Of a stretch of 64,000 bases of DNA, positions 37,601 to 48,974 are shown one piece after another (within the stretch, counting starts at the first letter, position 1; each line of letters starts with the position of its first letter). Made by a program: the position numbers and the translations under genes. Below the pieces are notes generated by a model that saw only the letters and a list, made by a program, of their open reading frames with translations, did no database searches and was not told the origin of the DNA. The stretch comes from Rhabdornis inornatus (taxonomy: Eukaryota; Chordata; Aves; Passeriformes; Rhabdornithidae), in the NCBI GenBank assembly GCA_013397075.1, contig VWZS01001992.1:1-64000 (forward strand), in the 5' to 3' direction.

Positions 37601-40600
37601 AAACTATTGCTTTAATTTACCCTGTTTCTTCCAAATGCAGATTTTGTTTCAGTTTCCAACTGCCAAAAAAACTTGGGAATTACAGCAGAGGCATGAACAG
37701 GGGAAGGCAGGAAATGAATAGAAAACCCTTAATCTGGCATAGCGACACAACACATGAACCAATTTTGCTATGAATATCATTTTGCTATCAATAAAGGTAA
37801 TTTACATTTTTATTCCTTACAAATAATTTTGCATTTCTGAGTGCTTTAATGAAAGGAAAAAAACCTTCCCAAATGTAGGTATTACCAGTCTCCCATAACC
37901 ACAAAAGGTAACCTCAGGCTAATGTCTTAATTTATAAATAAATTCTCTGTAATAACAGAAGAGACTAGAGCAGACAACCACTACATTAAATATACACTGT
38001 TCCTTGAATTCCACTTTATGGCTTTTGAAGTTCATAAACAACAAATAGAAAACCTCATTCAAAATTATCAGAAAGAAAGATATGAAGAACAGACAGATAG
38101 CATATGCTACACTATAAGGTGTCATACCATTAGTAGTACTACTAGCATATAAATGGACAGCACAAAAATACCGTGTTAAGACAAGAAGATGCTTAGGGAA
38201 ACAAATGAAGAAAAGTCCTATTTGCCTTTTAAACAGATATCCATCAGTGTCATTCTTTCTCAGACAGGCCTTCCTTCTGCCTCTTAGGAAAACACCAAAG
38301 AAGCTTCACCTAGATTAGGCCATATCATTATGAACAACCCATTACTCACAGGATCCATTAAAAACACTAGGAAAGCTACTGTCACATTTAATCCAACTCC
38401 ACCCACTTTCACAGACAAAAGCATTATCGTTCAGGACCCTGCTTGATTGCTTTGGAAACAACAAATTGCTTTCATTCTTTTCTTCTGTGCCACTGACCCA
38501 TCCAAACCAGTAAAGACAAACCCTGACTCTCTAAAGAGAAAGTAAAAATGTTCAGTTTAACAATCCATTTTCAGTGACAACAGGAAATATATACACTAAA
38601 ATCCTGACCTCTGCTTTGAAATGTATATTTAAAATTCTGTTTTCTTTGAGAGATCTTTCTAAAATACCATAAAAGCACATGTTTATTAAGAATAACATCA
38701 GTTCTACTTGCTTCAGCTGTTTTCTATCAGTGACAAGAAAGTTGTGAATTGAGAAACAACCAGACATTTAGCAGCTGGACTCATCCCTCTGCAGTTCTAC
38801 TAAAGCATGCATAAGAGTATTCACAATCCATTTTCCAGACATACTTTACATTGTCAAAAGTCTGCAGGTCCCCTATCTCCAGGGTATATGGAAAACAGGA
38901 ACAAAGTACTGGAACTTCAGAGAATAAGGCTTGAGCAATGGACAGCCCCAAGGAAAGTGATCTACCATAGCAATACTCAAGAAGTGAGAAAGGCTTCCCC
39001 GAGAAATACTGAGACAAATAAGGTATGCAAGACCCTTGGCTAAGTATGACAAGGAATAAGGAGGCACCAGAAGCTCTCTTGGAACCAACATGAGAACAAA
39101 AGGAGCAAGGAATTGGATTTGAGGCAGAACACTGCTAGTTTTCTCAATAAGGTTTAGCTATGATGATGTAAAGAACCACTCACTAGAGAATGAAAGTAAC
39201 TGCACCAGTTAAAAAAAAAAAAGAATAAAAATCTTGATTTATTCTAGAGCATAATGCCTGAAATTAATTCTTAGGTCTCCACAAAAAGATTTTTAGGGAA
39301 TAAATTTGTAACCAGCATTTGAAAGAACAATTTCTTCATGAAAAGTTAAAAACTTAATGTTTCAGAAAAGCAATCTCAAAATGAAAAGGTCAAAGTATGA
39401 GCAGGAAGATACAAATTCTGGTAGCAAATGAGAGTGAGGCAAAGAAAAATGATATGGCAGACCTTGAAAAACAAGTCAACAAAGTAAAATAACAATATTA
39501 CGATGTTTTTTCTGACAAGTGTAGTATTGAACATATGCCCATTTAGTTTTCCCCTCTAGAGCAGAATGTATATTACTTTAATAAGATTTAAGAAAGAAGG
39601 ATTTATTTAGATTTTGTTTCCAAAAGTAAATTAATATTTGAATAAGTTTCAGTGGATATAAAACTGCTCTATCTTCAGAAACTGAAACAAAAGGCAAAGC
39701 TCTTTACAGGAAGGTTTATTGAATGAACGCACATCTATGTACTGGACAATGACCAGCAACAAATTACAACTGGTGTTCCTTTTCTCTTGTTTCCCTGCTG
39801 CAAAATTTATTTGTGGTGTGATTTTAGTATGCATTTTCTTCTGTGCTGGCTAGACATGCTGGACAGACTTCTAAATAATAACTTGAGGTATGTTATCCAT
39901 ATAATATGTTATCCATATAATATGTTCAGTACATGTACACAATTATAGAGTATGCTCTACAAAACCATAATGAAAGCTAAATAAAACACAATAGAAAGCA
40001 CTTTTGAGCTAGATGTCCACTCCTGATCATACTTCTTTCCATTACTGGAGTCTATTTACTCTTCTAGGGGACCATTCCACCAAGTTAGACAACTTGAAGC
40101 TCATTCCTACAGAGAGGGTATTTGGCTGTGCAAAAGCCGAAACAGTATTGAAAGAAACTTATTAACTCTAGTTATGTATAGTGAATGATAAATACCACCT
40201 TTACGAAGCACCTTTTATGTTGATGTTCATGTAACAAAATCCTCAAGGATTCATTCTTGTAAATACACTTTGTCATTTCTGATGTGACAGTCAAAATATT
40301 TTATTTGCAAGAATATTAACATGACATAAACACTGCACATTTTATAAATATCCAGACTTCCTTAAAAGTGAAGTGGTCTTCTTTCTGAGCATATTTATAC
40401 TGAAATAAGTAGCTCAAGGTTTTAAAGCAAGGATATATTTTGGCTATGAGAGTAAGATTATTTAAAATATGCAAAAAATAAACCATCTTTCAAAGACAAT
40501 ATCTTTCTTAGTTACAAACAAAAGGATGACCTTTTACCCTTTTTCTTCAAAGCCTGCACAGAAATAATAGCAGTCTGATGAAATATGCTTTGTCAGGACC

Positions 40601-43385
40601 AGGCACCGGGTATCTTCTCTTTTTCCCCAATAGACACATGAAATGAGACATAATTTAACACCAAAAGCATTTTTCTCTGAAGTACATTCTAGATGAAGCA
40701 AAATTTTTACAATAGCACTTTCGTAGGACTACTGAGAAAATTTAATAATAGACTGGATGCACTGTACAAATGGACAACTTTGTGAAGCAAAAATGACAGA
40801 CATTAAAAATTTTTGCCTATCAGAGCAACCCTTTAAAATTAGCTAACTCTGTTGATACAGAAATCTGCCATGGAACCAAGGTATCTTTAGAGAGGTTACA
40901 AAGCAGGCCTCATAAAGCACATGAACACTGGGGGCTGCTAATCTGGAATGAATCGCTAGCCAATTAAAGAGACTGGCAGTCATAAGTCTGATTCATTAAT
41001 TTATTGCAGCAATAAAGATATCCTTTCAAGAGACAGATTCTTTAACATAAACAAATTTGAAATAACAGTTTTCCAAACTTAGTGAATGAATGAGCCATTT
41101 CTGATTTGGCAGCAAACCAAAAATCCTCCAGTGACAAGACAAAATAAATGAATTCTATTAAATCTGAAAAAAGTTTTCCAGGAAAAAAACCTATCAGTGC
41201 TCATAAAGACTTTTTAAAATAAAAAGCTCACATCTTTCTGCATCCCTTCTCCACTTCAGTACTGTAATTATAAACAACACGCAAAAGTCAGTTGAACGTC
41301 AACACATGAACAGCCAACACAGATACTGAAGACTTACGGTAAAAGCATATGAAATGACAAAAAAAGTCTCACAATGAACAGCTAGAAGAAGAAAAAAGTG
41401 TTTGAATGCATATCTGGCAAGCTTTTATAAGAGTGCAATTGATACACAAAGACATTAGATTACTATAGAGATCTTATAGCTTCATTGTGGCTTCTGCACA
41501 GGACCTTTACTTACTTGCACAACTCGAAATTTAGTCTCAACAGAAGACTGAAATGAAGGTGATATTAACTCTCAAGCTGTTAACTACCAAGAAGTTTTTC
41601 CAATTCTGGTAAATGCTTTTAGGTTAATATTAGAAAGATAAAATGATTTCCAAGTTTGTAATAGCATGAGAGGCCAAACTTTTCACTTAGCAGTTTTGTG
41701 TTTGCAACTTCACATCTCATTTCTCACTGGTGCTGTCATTTGTATTAATAATGGAAACCATTATCTTGCCTCAAAGAATCCTGCTTGAACCCAAGCTGTT
41801 TTGGGGAGAGAGTATGCAGTTTGTTGGTCTCCTTTGTTTTCAAGGTGATACCTAAAACACTTTCCTATGTTATTTACTAGGAGAGAATTGCCTTGTAGCC
41901 ATTCAGGCACAGAAACTACCCAGCTCAGATGCAATATTGCACAAATACCTATCATGTGCAAATAGTGAATTTCTCAACTTTGGGATTTAGATGCATGTCA
42001 GAATTTCGTCTAAAAGCTGCAAAAACTTCCTTGGCAATTGATTGAAATCAGGAATCATTTTGAAGGTAAGAAAACTTATTCACTCACTGTTTTAGAAACT
42101 TATGATAGTTCAAAAGCTATATACTACTTTACAGTCAATTAGTATATAATAATGATAATTCCAACACATCATAACCCAGTTTATTTCTCTGCATGCTAAA
42201 AGCACCAGAAGGTTCAGTAGGGGCACTGACTGCTACAGACACATCAAGAACCTTCTTCACTGGAAAAAGGCCTCTGCAAGTGCTTTTTCCTTCACTAGTT
42301 TCCCTCAAATTTCTCAGAAACTCTATAGAGTGGGACAGCTGCATACAATTTTGTGTATGTGGCAATGGAACAATGTCAGTCCAGAAGCCAGGCAGACAAC
42401 ACTTCCCACCTCTGTCCTCTTAGGCTGACTGACTGTGCACAAGCAGGGACTAACCTGTAACCTGTCCCTGCTTGTTCCTAAGAAAGAACACCCCCCCAGT
42501 TTGTGCTAACATTTGCAGCTCTATTCTGGCTGAGGGGGAGTCAGACCAACTCCCAAGAGAAGTGCAGCAGCACTGGATACAGATGGTGAGACTACCATGC
42601 CATTATATTGCCCTAGAAGGAAAAGGGCAAACAAAAAGTGTATCTTAGAAGCACACAAGAAAAAGAAATACTATGTTTTTCAAAAGAGTAATCCAAGTAT
42701 ACTCATCCACAAGCTTCTTCTGGGTAGAGCCCAGAGAAGGGACATAAAGATGGCCCTTTAGCAAAATAGCTATTTCACTGTCAAAGTTTATCAGCTTGGA
42801 AAAAGGAGGGTAGACATGATTTTAATTCAACAGTCAACTTCCAATACACAGCTTTGGTCTCTTTTAAGCACAATAATATATATGTGCATCACATCACATA
42901 CAAGCAGTGAAAAGGCACCCAGCCATATAGAGGCATACACTGCTGCACACTTTTATCCCAGGGAAAAAGTAAGGTAAGAACTACAGAACAAGCTCTTGAA
43001 AATACTGATGGACCTTACCACTGTTCAATTTGACAGCTACTCTCTCCATAGACTGATTTCAGGCCAATAGTTTTTACAGGCCAGATGATAACTAGGTTTA
43101 CACTCTTCATGATTTAAACGAACAATAGCTAGCTGGCCTTCTGGTGATGGCAGTTCATGGCTTTCAATAGCTACTATAATTACTTTTAACCATAGAACAA
43201 CCAACCTGTTCATTTCTGAGGACTTCAAAAATACATATTTTACAAAACACATGTGCACAGTGTGTTATCACAGGACGAGTCGGTGATTCCAAGCAAACTG
43301 TGCATTCTTCATCTGAATCAGAGCTCAGAACCAACCTAATTTTACTTAGTAATTTTTCACGCAATTCTTCAGGAGTTTTATCATT
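34614..43385 (-). pseudogene. HLTF: Decayed 3' portion of HLTF (helicase-like transcription factor)
   Basis: HLTF is a SNF2-family translocase with a RING ubiquitin ligase domain, used in fork reversal and PCNA polyubiquitination. Five exon remnants are in order on the minus strand. 43206-43385 is the first part of the RING (EECTVCLES, ITHCAHVFCKICI). 38711-38827 reads VNTLMHALVEL, then LVVSQFTTFLSLIE. 38350-38530 reads FVFTGLDGS, IMLLSVKVGGVGLNV, then VFLMDP, with a GTGAGT donor. 35434-35510 reads WNPTAQDQ and ends AVITK, with a GTGAGT donor. 34614-34766 is the 50-residue C-terminus ending IEIKALIDL. Damage: frameshifts with in-frame stops in 38711-38827; a TGA at 38431-38433; indels and a TGA at 35479-35481, which destroy helicase motif VI; and no AG acceptor before the last exon. 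The exon with the second half of the RING was not found. Nothing upstream of the RING (about 740 residues in human) is present before the alpha-tubulin promoter. Confidence 0.88.
39889..39920. repeat. Two tandem copies of a 16-bp AT-rich unit
   Basis: TATGTTATCCATATAA is repeated twice without mismatch, followed by a partial third start. It lies in a former HLTF intron and looks like simple slippage. Confidence 0.8.
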
Positions 43386-44242
43386 TGCAAATACAGAAAC
43401 ATACTTAAACCCAGAGATTTCCATACAGGAAACATTCTGATCTCTCATGCTTCAAAACAGTTCCATTGATCAAAATGCAATCAGAACAGTTGCTACACCA
43501 TAAGGATATAGTCTACAATACAGAAAAACATAAACTGCCCCATACTACAGAAAATTCTGGCCTAACATTTCAAAATATATTAAGAGTAATCCTACCTGGA
43601 AAAATGGTAATTAGAACTTAAAGTACCTCAACTGTATGCTCAGTGATAAGTATGTATGCAACACAATGCCTAATAGGAATAAGCATTTTTCACATGGCAG
43701 CTGTACAAGTAGCAACAATAGTATGGATGTTACACTATTTATAGTTAAGATTGCTTTAGATTTTAAGTAAAGAAATTCAAGTCATACTTAGTTAATAATT
43801 AAGCTCTAAATAATTATTGAACAATTTTCAAATAATTTTTCCATCCTGTATTCTTCAGGAAAATAAACAACAAACTTCTAAAAAGATTTCTGACCATATC
43901 TTATTGGTCTTCTGGTATCCTGAAAAATCAACAAGGGTGTCCTCCTTGTTGTCTCACAAAAACTGTAAATAACACTAATGTTCAAAGGGGTGAAGATGTT
44001 ATATTTTGACCTATTTCTTTGGAATACTCTAGTATTCTTATATTTCAAGAGCAATATATTTCTTTATTTGGCACTTTATTTGATATTCTCAGTAATATTT
44101 CATTCTGAGCATGTAAGCAAGAAGGCACCTGTCTCCTTCCCCTTCCTCAGCTGGTCTGAGGAGTTAATCATACAATTCCCGGAAGTCCCAAAGTGAATCT
44201 GCCTAGTCAAAAGCAGGGAATGGAAAGTGCTCACTACTCATA

Positions 44243-44270
44243 GAGTGGTACTGTAATTACAGTACCACTC
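44243..44270. repeat. Perfect 28-bp palindrome
   Basis: GAGTGGTACTGTAA is followed directly by its exact reverse complement, with no spacer. The symmetry ends at both sides. It lies about 500 bp upstream of the alpha-tubulin start codon, outside the CpG island. It could be a cruciform-forming site, a dimeric factor binding site, or chance from a local inversion event. Confidence 0.92.
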
Positions 44271-44743
44271 CAGTTTTGTATTTCTATCAAATAAATCTCC
44301 CTTGGGAAAGCAGATCTGTATCCTCTTACTATCAGGAGAGCGTACAGGAAGTAGTACTTCCATATCACCATGACCAGATTAGATGACGTTTACATACGAA
44401 AACAGTTTAGCACTGCGGCACCAGTCCGCTCTTACCGCGAGCCTCCTCACGGCCGTTTCCCGCCTCGAGAGCACGGGGCGCGCACGCCCCGCCCCGGTCT
44501 GCTCAAGCCCCGCCCCCAGACACGCCCCTGCCTTGTGGCAGTCTTCCCCCTTGCGGGGAGGAGAGCGCCCCCGGCCAATCAGAGGCTTTCCCTCGCGCCC
44601 AGTCCGCGCGGGTAATGGCCAATGGGGAGCCAGCACCTGAGGCGAGAGGTTCGAGGCGGTTAACGGTCGGCAGTTGGTGCTGGTCGGTCGCAGCGGCGGG
44701 CGTATTGTGGCACAGTCGGAGTTCGTCACCTTAGCGAGGCACC

Positions 44744-47700
44744 ATGGTGGGAGATGGGATCCTTGCGGCTGCGGGGGGAGAAAGGGCGTTTGGGAGACGG
44801 GATCCTTGTGGTTGCGGGGGGAGAAAGGGCGTTTGGGACCGCTTCTATTGTGGCACTTCAGGGGAATTCATGACTGCACGTGTTGCGGCAGGACTCGCAG
44901 GCAGTTTCTGCTTGAAGTCCCCGCGGTAGCTGTAACGCAGAAGGGTTCGGGAGAAGGAGAGAAATTAGTGTGAAAGTTTATTAACTTGAGGGCAGGCGAG
45001 GCGTAGAAACCTGCCGATAGCTAGCAAGACGAGATATATGCAAGGGAAGACTGTTCGGAGCAGGCACCTCCTGCGCGAAGAGGCGAGGGACGAACTGAAA
45101 CCTCTATCCAGGCGGCGGGGAGATATCGGGACAGAGCATGGTGGCCGCCGGCCGGATCTCTATGCTGGTTTTGGGCTGCCTTGGCGCCTGAAGCCGTGGA
45201 GGGCACAGCGCGTGCTCGAGGGACGGCGGCGGTGAGGGACGGGGCGGGTGGCGCGCGCCGGGAGCCGTTCCCTGGGCGTAGCCAATCAGAGGAGGGGGTG
45301 TGGCTGGCGGCGGTGAGAGGCAGGGAGGGCGGTGCGTGCCGTGCGCCGCTCGCTGGGGGTAGCCAATCAGAGGAGGGGATGTGGCCGGCGGCCGTGGCGG
45401 GGCCGGCGGGCGGCGCGAGTCTCGTGGCGGAGCTGCGGGGCTGGAGCGGAGACTGGAATTGCCTGAAGCTACCAAGGAAACGGGAATGAGCAACCCAGAC
45501 AAGTTGCTTTTTCTTTTCCACCTCTGCTTTTTTCTAACTACATTCTAACAATAAACTAGAGAAGAAGCTTATTTCCATGTCAGGTGTAAGGCAGTTGAGG
45601 TATTGGGAGATTAAACATATATGGCACAGTTGCTTAGAGTCAAAGGAGCTAGCTTAAAAGGGGGCAGATTACATTTCGTTGGGATTCTAAAATGATTTCA
45701 CATAGGAATATGTATGTAAAAAATATGTACTAATTGCTAGGGCGTAGATACTGGTATGCTTATTATAAAGGAAAATGTGCCGAATGGTCCTGTGCAGGAA
45801 AGATTCTGGCAACAGTTACCCAGTGCATGGTCTGGAAACAAGAAATTGGGGGGATATTATATAAAGAGGTCTTCCAAAACCTAAAAGAAGGTGAAAAAGA
45901 GACTAGGCTGAATATTAATATATGTGCAGCATTTTAAGGGATAATTAATTTGTATTCACCCATAGAGACTATGTTGTTTTTAGGATCTTCCGATATTCAC
46001 AAAGTCAGTGCAGGTCAGCAAAGGTGAGTAGTGTCTTGCCAGCAGCAGACAACTTGTTCTCTTAAATTGCTCTTTAATTGCTTAAGAGCAACCAGAGAAT
46101 ATTGCAGCAGAGAAGGATCATGGAAAGTACAACCCATGGGCAGGTAGCTCCATGTCTCATCGTCATTCTCTTTTTACTTTTCAGCGTGAATGCATATCCA
46201 TCCACGTTGGTCAGGCTGGTGTTCAGATTGGCAATGCATGTTGGGAATTGTATTGTCTTGAGCATGGGATCCAGCCTGATGGTCAAGTGCCTAGTGATAA
46301 TACTATGGGACGTGGAGATGATTCATTTAACACTTTCTTCAGTGAGACGGGAGCTGGTAAACATGTTCCGAGAGCAGTGTTTGTAGACCTAGAGCCAACA
46401 GTAGTTGGTATGTACCCAACATTGAATATTTTAAGTGAAAAAGTGAGGATCCTTTATGGATTCCCTACTGCTTTTTTGTTTGTTTAGAACACTATAGATT
46501 TAAAAACCTGTGTCTGGATGTTGTTTTGACATTTGCAGTTATTGTTATTTGAAAGAAATTAAATAATGGTGTACAGGTAACAATATCTGGAAAACAAGAG
46601 AACTTTTTTATGATCTGGAGCATCTTTCCAGACCACTACACTGCATGCAGAGTTTTGTTTGAGTGTTGTCCAGTATCATGTCTATACCTGTAATGTAGTT
46701 TTCTGAGTGATCTCTGAGTTCCTTGAGTACAAATACTGCTTTGTGTGTGCCTGATGTTTACCCTGAGACAAGGGGGCAGAAGTTGTGCCAACTTAGTAGA
46801 CTAGTCAGACAAGCTGCATGTAGTCAGAGATGCTGTCTGCACTCTTTTGACACGTTTGCTTCATGTGTAGTCACTAGGCAACACACACAGAACTGATCAA
46901 ATTTATGATGTGGTATTTTGGGGTTTTTTTGTAGATGAAGTACGTACAGGCACATATAGGCAGTTATTCCATCCTGAGCAGCTCATTACTGGGAAAGAAG
47001 ACGCAGCCAATAATTATGCCAGAGGCCATTATACCATTGGAAAAGAGATTGTTGATCTAGTGCTAGACCGCATTCGCAAACTGGTAAGGATTCCTGCTGC
47101 AAGTTAGTATTTAAAATAATTGATACAGCTCTACAGCTAGCTATATTGATGTTTTTTCATTAAGAATTTTATGCATAGTTAATTGTTCAAAACAAAAGAA
47201 ACCTTTCATTTCCTGGCCTGCCCTGTCCCCCCTTTAAAAAATTCAATCAGTTAAACCAGGACCTTTTAAGAACACTTTTTTTTAATAATAACAATGTAAA
47301 ACTAGCAAACCTATGACAGAAATGCTTTTGAATTATTATTTTAATACCGATTTATCCAAAACCATCAATTTTTTTTCTCCCATTTTTTTCCACCTCATTA
47401 TAGGCTGATCTGTGCACAGGGCTGCAAGGCTTCCTTATCTTTCATAGTTTTGGAGGAGGCACTGGTTCAGGGTTTGCATCGCTGCTCATGGAAAGGCTGT
47501 CTGTTGACTATGGCAAGAAATCTAAACTGGAGTTTGCAATTTATCCGGCACCACAAGTTTCCACTGCTGTAGTGGAACCCTACAACTCAATTCTAACTAC
47601 CCACACAACATTAGAGCATTCAGACTGTGCCTTTATGGTCGATAATGAAGCCATTTACGACATATGTCGTCGTAACCTGGACATCGGCCGTCCTACTTAT

Positions 47701-48611
47701 ACCAATTTGAACCGATTAATTGGGCAAATTGTTTCATCCATCACAGCCTCACTGCGTTTTGATGGAGCCCTCAATGTAGATCTGACAGAATTTCAAACTA
47801 ACCTGGTTCCATACCCACGAATCCATTTCCCCTTGGTAACATACGCCCCTATCATCTCCGCTGAAAAAGCATATCATGAGCAGTTATCTGTGGCTGAAAT
47901 TACCCATGCTTGCTTTGAACCAGCCAACCAGATGGTCAAATGCGACCCTCGCCATGGCAAGTACATGGCCTGCTGCATGTTATACAGAGGTGATGTTGTG
48001 CCCAAAGATGTCAATGCAGCCATTGCCACTATCAAGACTAAACGTACCATTCAGTTTGTGGATTGGTGCCCAACTGGATTCAAGGTATGTAGCCTTTTAA
48101 GTGCTTGATACCTAAATGATTAGGAATTGTGTAGTCTTCAGAAGTGACAGTCATGCTACAATGTTGTAATGTCCCTGTTAAATATTTTGATAAAGTGCAA
48201 AATAACTCTAAGCTATTTTATTTATTTGTAATCATGGTGATTTTTGATTGTTAACAGAAATTAGTCTTTAAGCCTTAGCATTCCTAAGGAAAGTTCACAT
48301 TTGTTTTCTTGAAGGTGGGCATTAACTACCAGCCTCCAACTGTGGTGCCAGGTGCTGATCTTGCCAAGGTGCAGCGGGCTGTGTGTATGCTGAGTAACAC
48401 AACTGCTATTGCAGAAGCATGGGCTCGGCTTGACCACAAATTTGATCTCATGTATACTAAGCGTGCCTTTGTGCATTGGTACGTTGGGGAGGGGATGGAG
48501 GAAGGAGAATTTTCTGAAGCCCGGGAAGACCTGGCTGCCCTTGAGAAAGATTATGAAGAAGTTGGCCTAGACTCAGTAGAAGCAGAGGCTGAAGAAGGAG
48601 ATGAATATTGA
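44744..48611 (+). CDS. Alpha-tubulin chain, complete, Lys40 replaced by Asn
   Basis: GTP-binding subunit that pairs with beta-tubulin to form microtubules. Five exons: 44744-44746 (ATG only, typical of alpha-tubulin genes), 46185-46407, 46935-47083, 47404-48084, 48315-48611. They join in frame to 450 residues, the family's normal length. The start [20 protein letters not shown], the nucleotide loop GGGTGSG, the catalytic-face DLTEFQTNL (the Glu that acts on the beta-tubulin GTP), and [17 protein letters not shown] are all intact. The tail ends [11 protein letters not shown], with a terminal Tyr available for detyrosination; it resembles mammalian TUBA3-type tails more than TUBA8 or TUBA4A. 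Odd residues: Asn40 (codon at 46299-46301) in place of the acetylated Lys, Arg44 for Gly, and Gly for the Glu of LDIERPTY. I cannot assign the paralogue. It lies between HLTF and HPS3. Confidence 0.95.
44749..44834. repeat. 43-bp tandem duplication directly after the tubulin start codon
   Basis: 44749-44791 and 44792-44834 are two adjacent copies (starting GGGAGATGGGATCC and GGGAGACGGGATCC) that differ at three positions, all C/T. They begin three bases after the exon 1 ATG, so they form the 5' end of intron 1. The extra copy does not supply a second ATG-GT start. Confidence 0.9.
45241..45402. repeat. About 81-bp tandem duplication carrying CCAATCAGAGG
   Basis: The two halves align with an offset of 81 bp around GTAGCCAATCAGAGGAGGGG (CCAATCAG at 45282 and 45363). 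The flanks are more diverged than the shared core, which suggests that the CCAAT core is under constraint or that the duplication is old. Confidence 0.75.
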
Positions 48612-48740
48612 GAAAACTAAAGCCTGGAAAAATCTATTTACCAAAAAAAAAAAAAAACAAAAAACAAAAAAAAAATGCATAACCCTGTTTGTTTGCTTTC
48701 AAATGTGCTTCTAAATAAAGTTCCAAAGATTCTACTGCTT
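48612..48740 (+). terminator. Alpha-tubulin 3' UTR and polyadenylation signal
   Basis: The UTR follows the TGA stop at 48609-48611. It is short and contains an A-rich run at 48643-48675. AATAAA lies at 48714-48719, followed by a T-rich stretch at 48739-48750. The expected 3' UTR is about 120-130 nt. Confidence 0.85.
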
Positions 48741-48974
48741 TTTTTTTTAATTTTCACTATTACTGTGTGTATTCATGAAGGAAGGACAATTTGAGATTGT
48801 AGGTTTTGGTACCGGATCTGTTACCTGCTTTAAAAGTGCACAGTAATTTTTGCCTTCCTACATTAGCATAGTAAGAAAACCCAAAAACTGATATCCCTTA
48901 CTAGTATGGTCACATGAATAGAGCTTTAGAGACGCATGGAAGGAGCTCTATCCTAGGACACTTGGCTTGTGTAA

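Larger units (their letters stand above)
44440..45450. promoter_or_regulatory. CpG island with CCAAT boxes over the alpha-tubulin promoter and intron 1
   Basis: Dense CpG sequence. CCAAT boxes occur at 44575 (GGCCAATCAGAGG) and near 44619 (GGCCAATGGGG), about 125-170 bp before the alpha-tubulin ATG. I see no TATA box. Two more CCAATCAGAGG motifs lie far downstream at 45282 and 45363 inside intron 1, embedded in an 81-bp tandem duplication. That suggests a second promoter-like block, either an alternative start of the tubulin gene or the relic of a promoter for the missing HLTF 5' end. Confidence 0.75.

Noticed and set aside
43037..43190. Minus-strand frame just downstream of the HLTF RING exon (with ELPSPEGQLAIVRLNHEECK), considered as the next HLTF exon
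   Set aside because: It lacks the CPLC half of the RING and does not resemble the following HLTF segment. It is more likely a chance open frame in the intron.
45021..45521. 166-codon minus-strand frame in the second CpG peak, considered as the HLTF N-terminus
   Set aside because: It does not resemble the HLTF start or its HIRAN domain. It is Pro/Ala-rich and spans the 81-bp duplication, so it is compositional.
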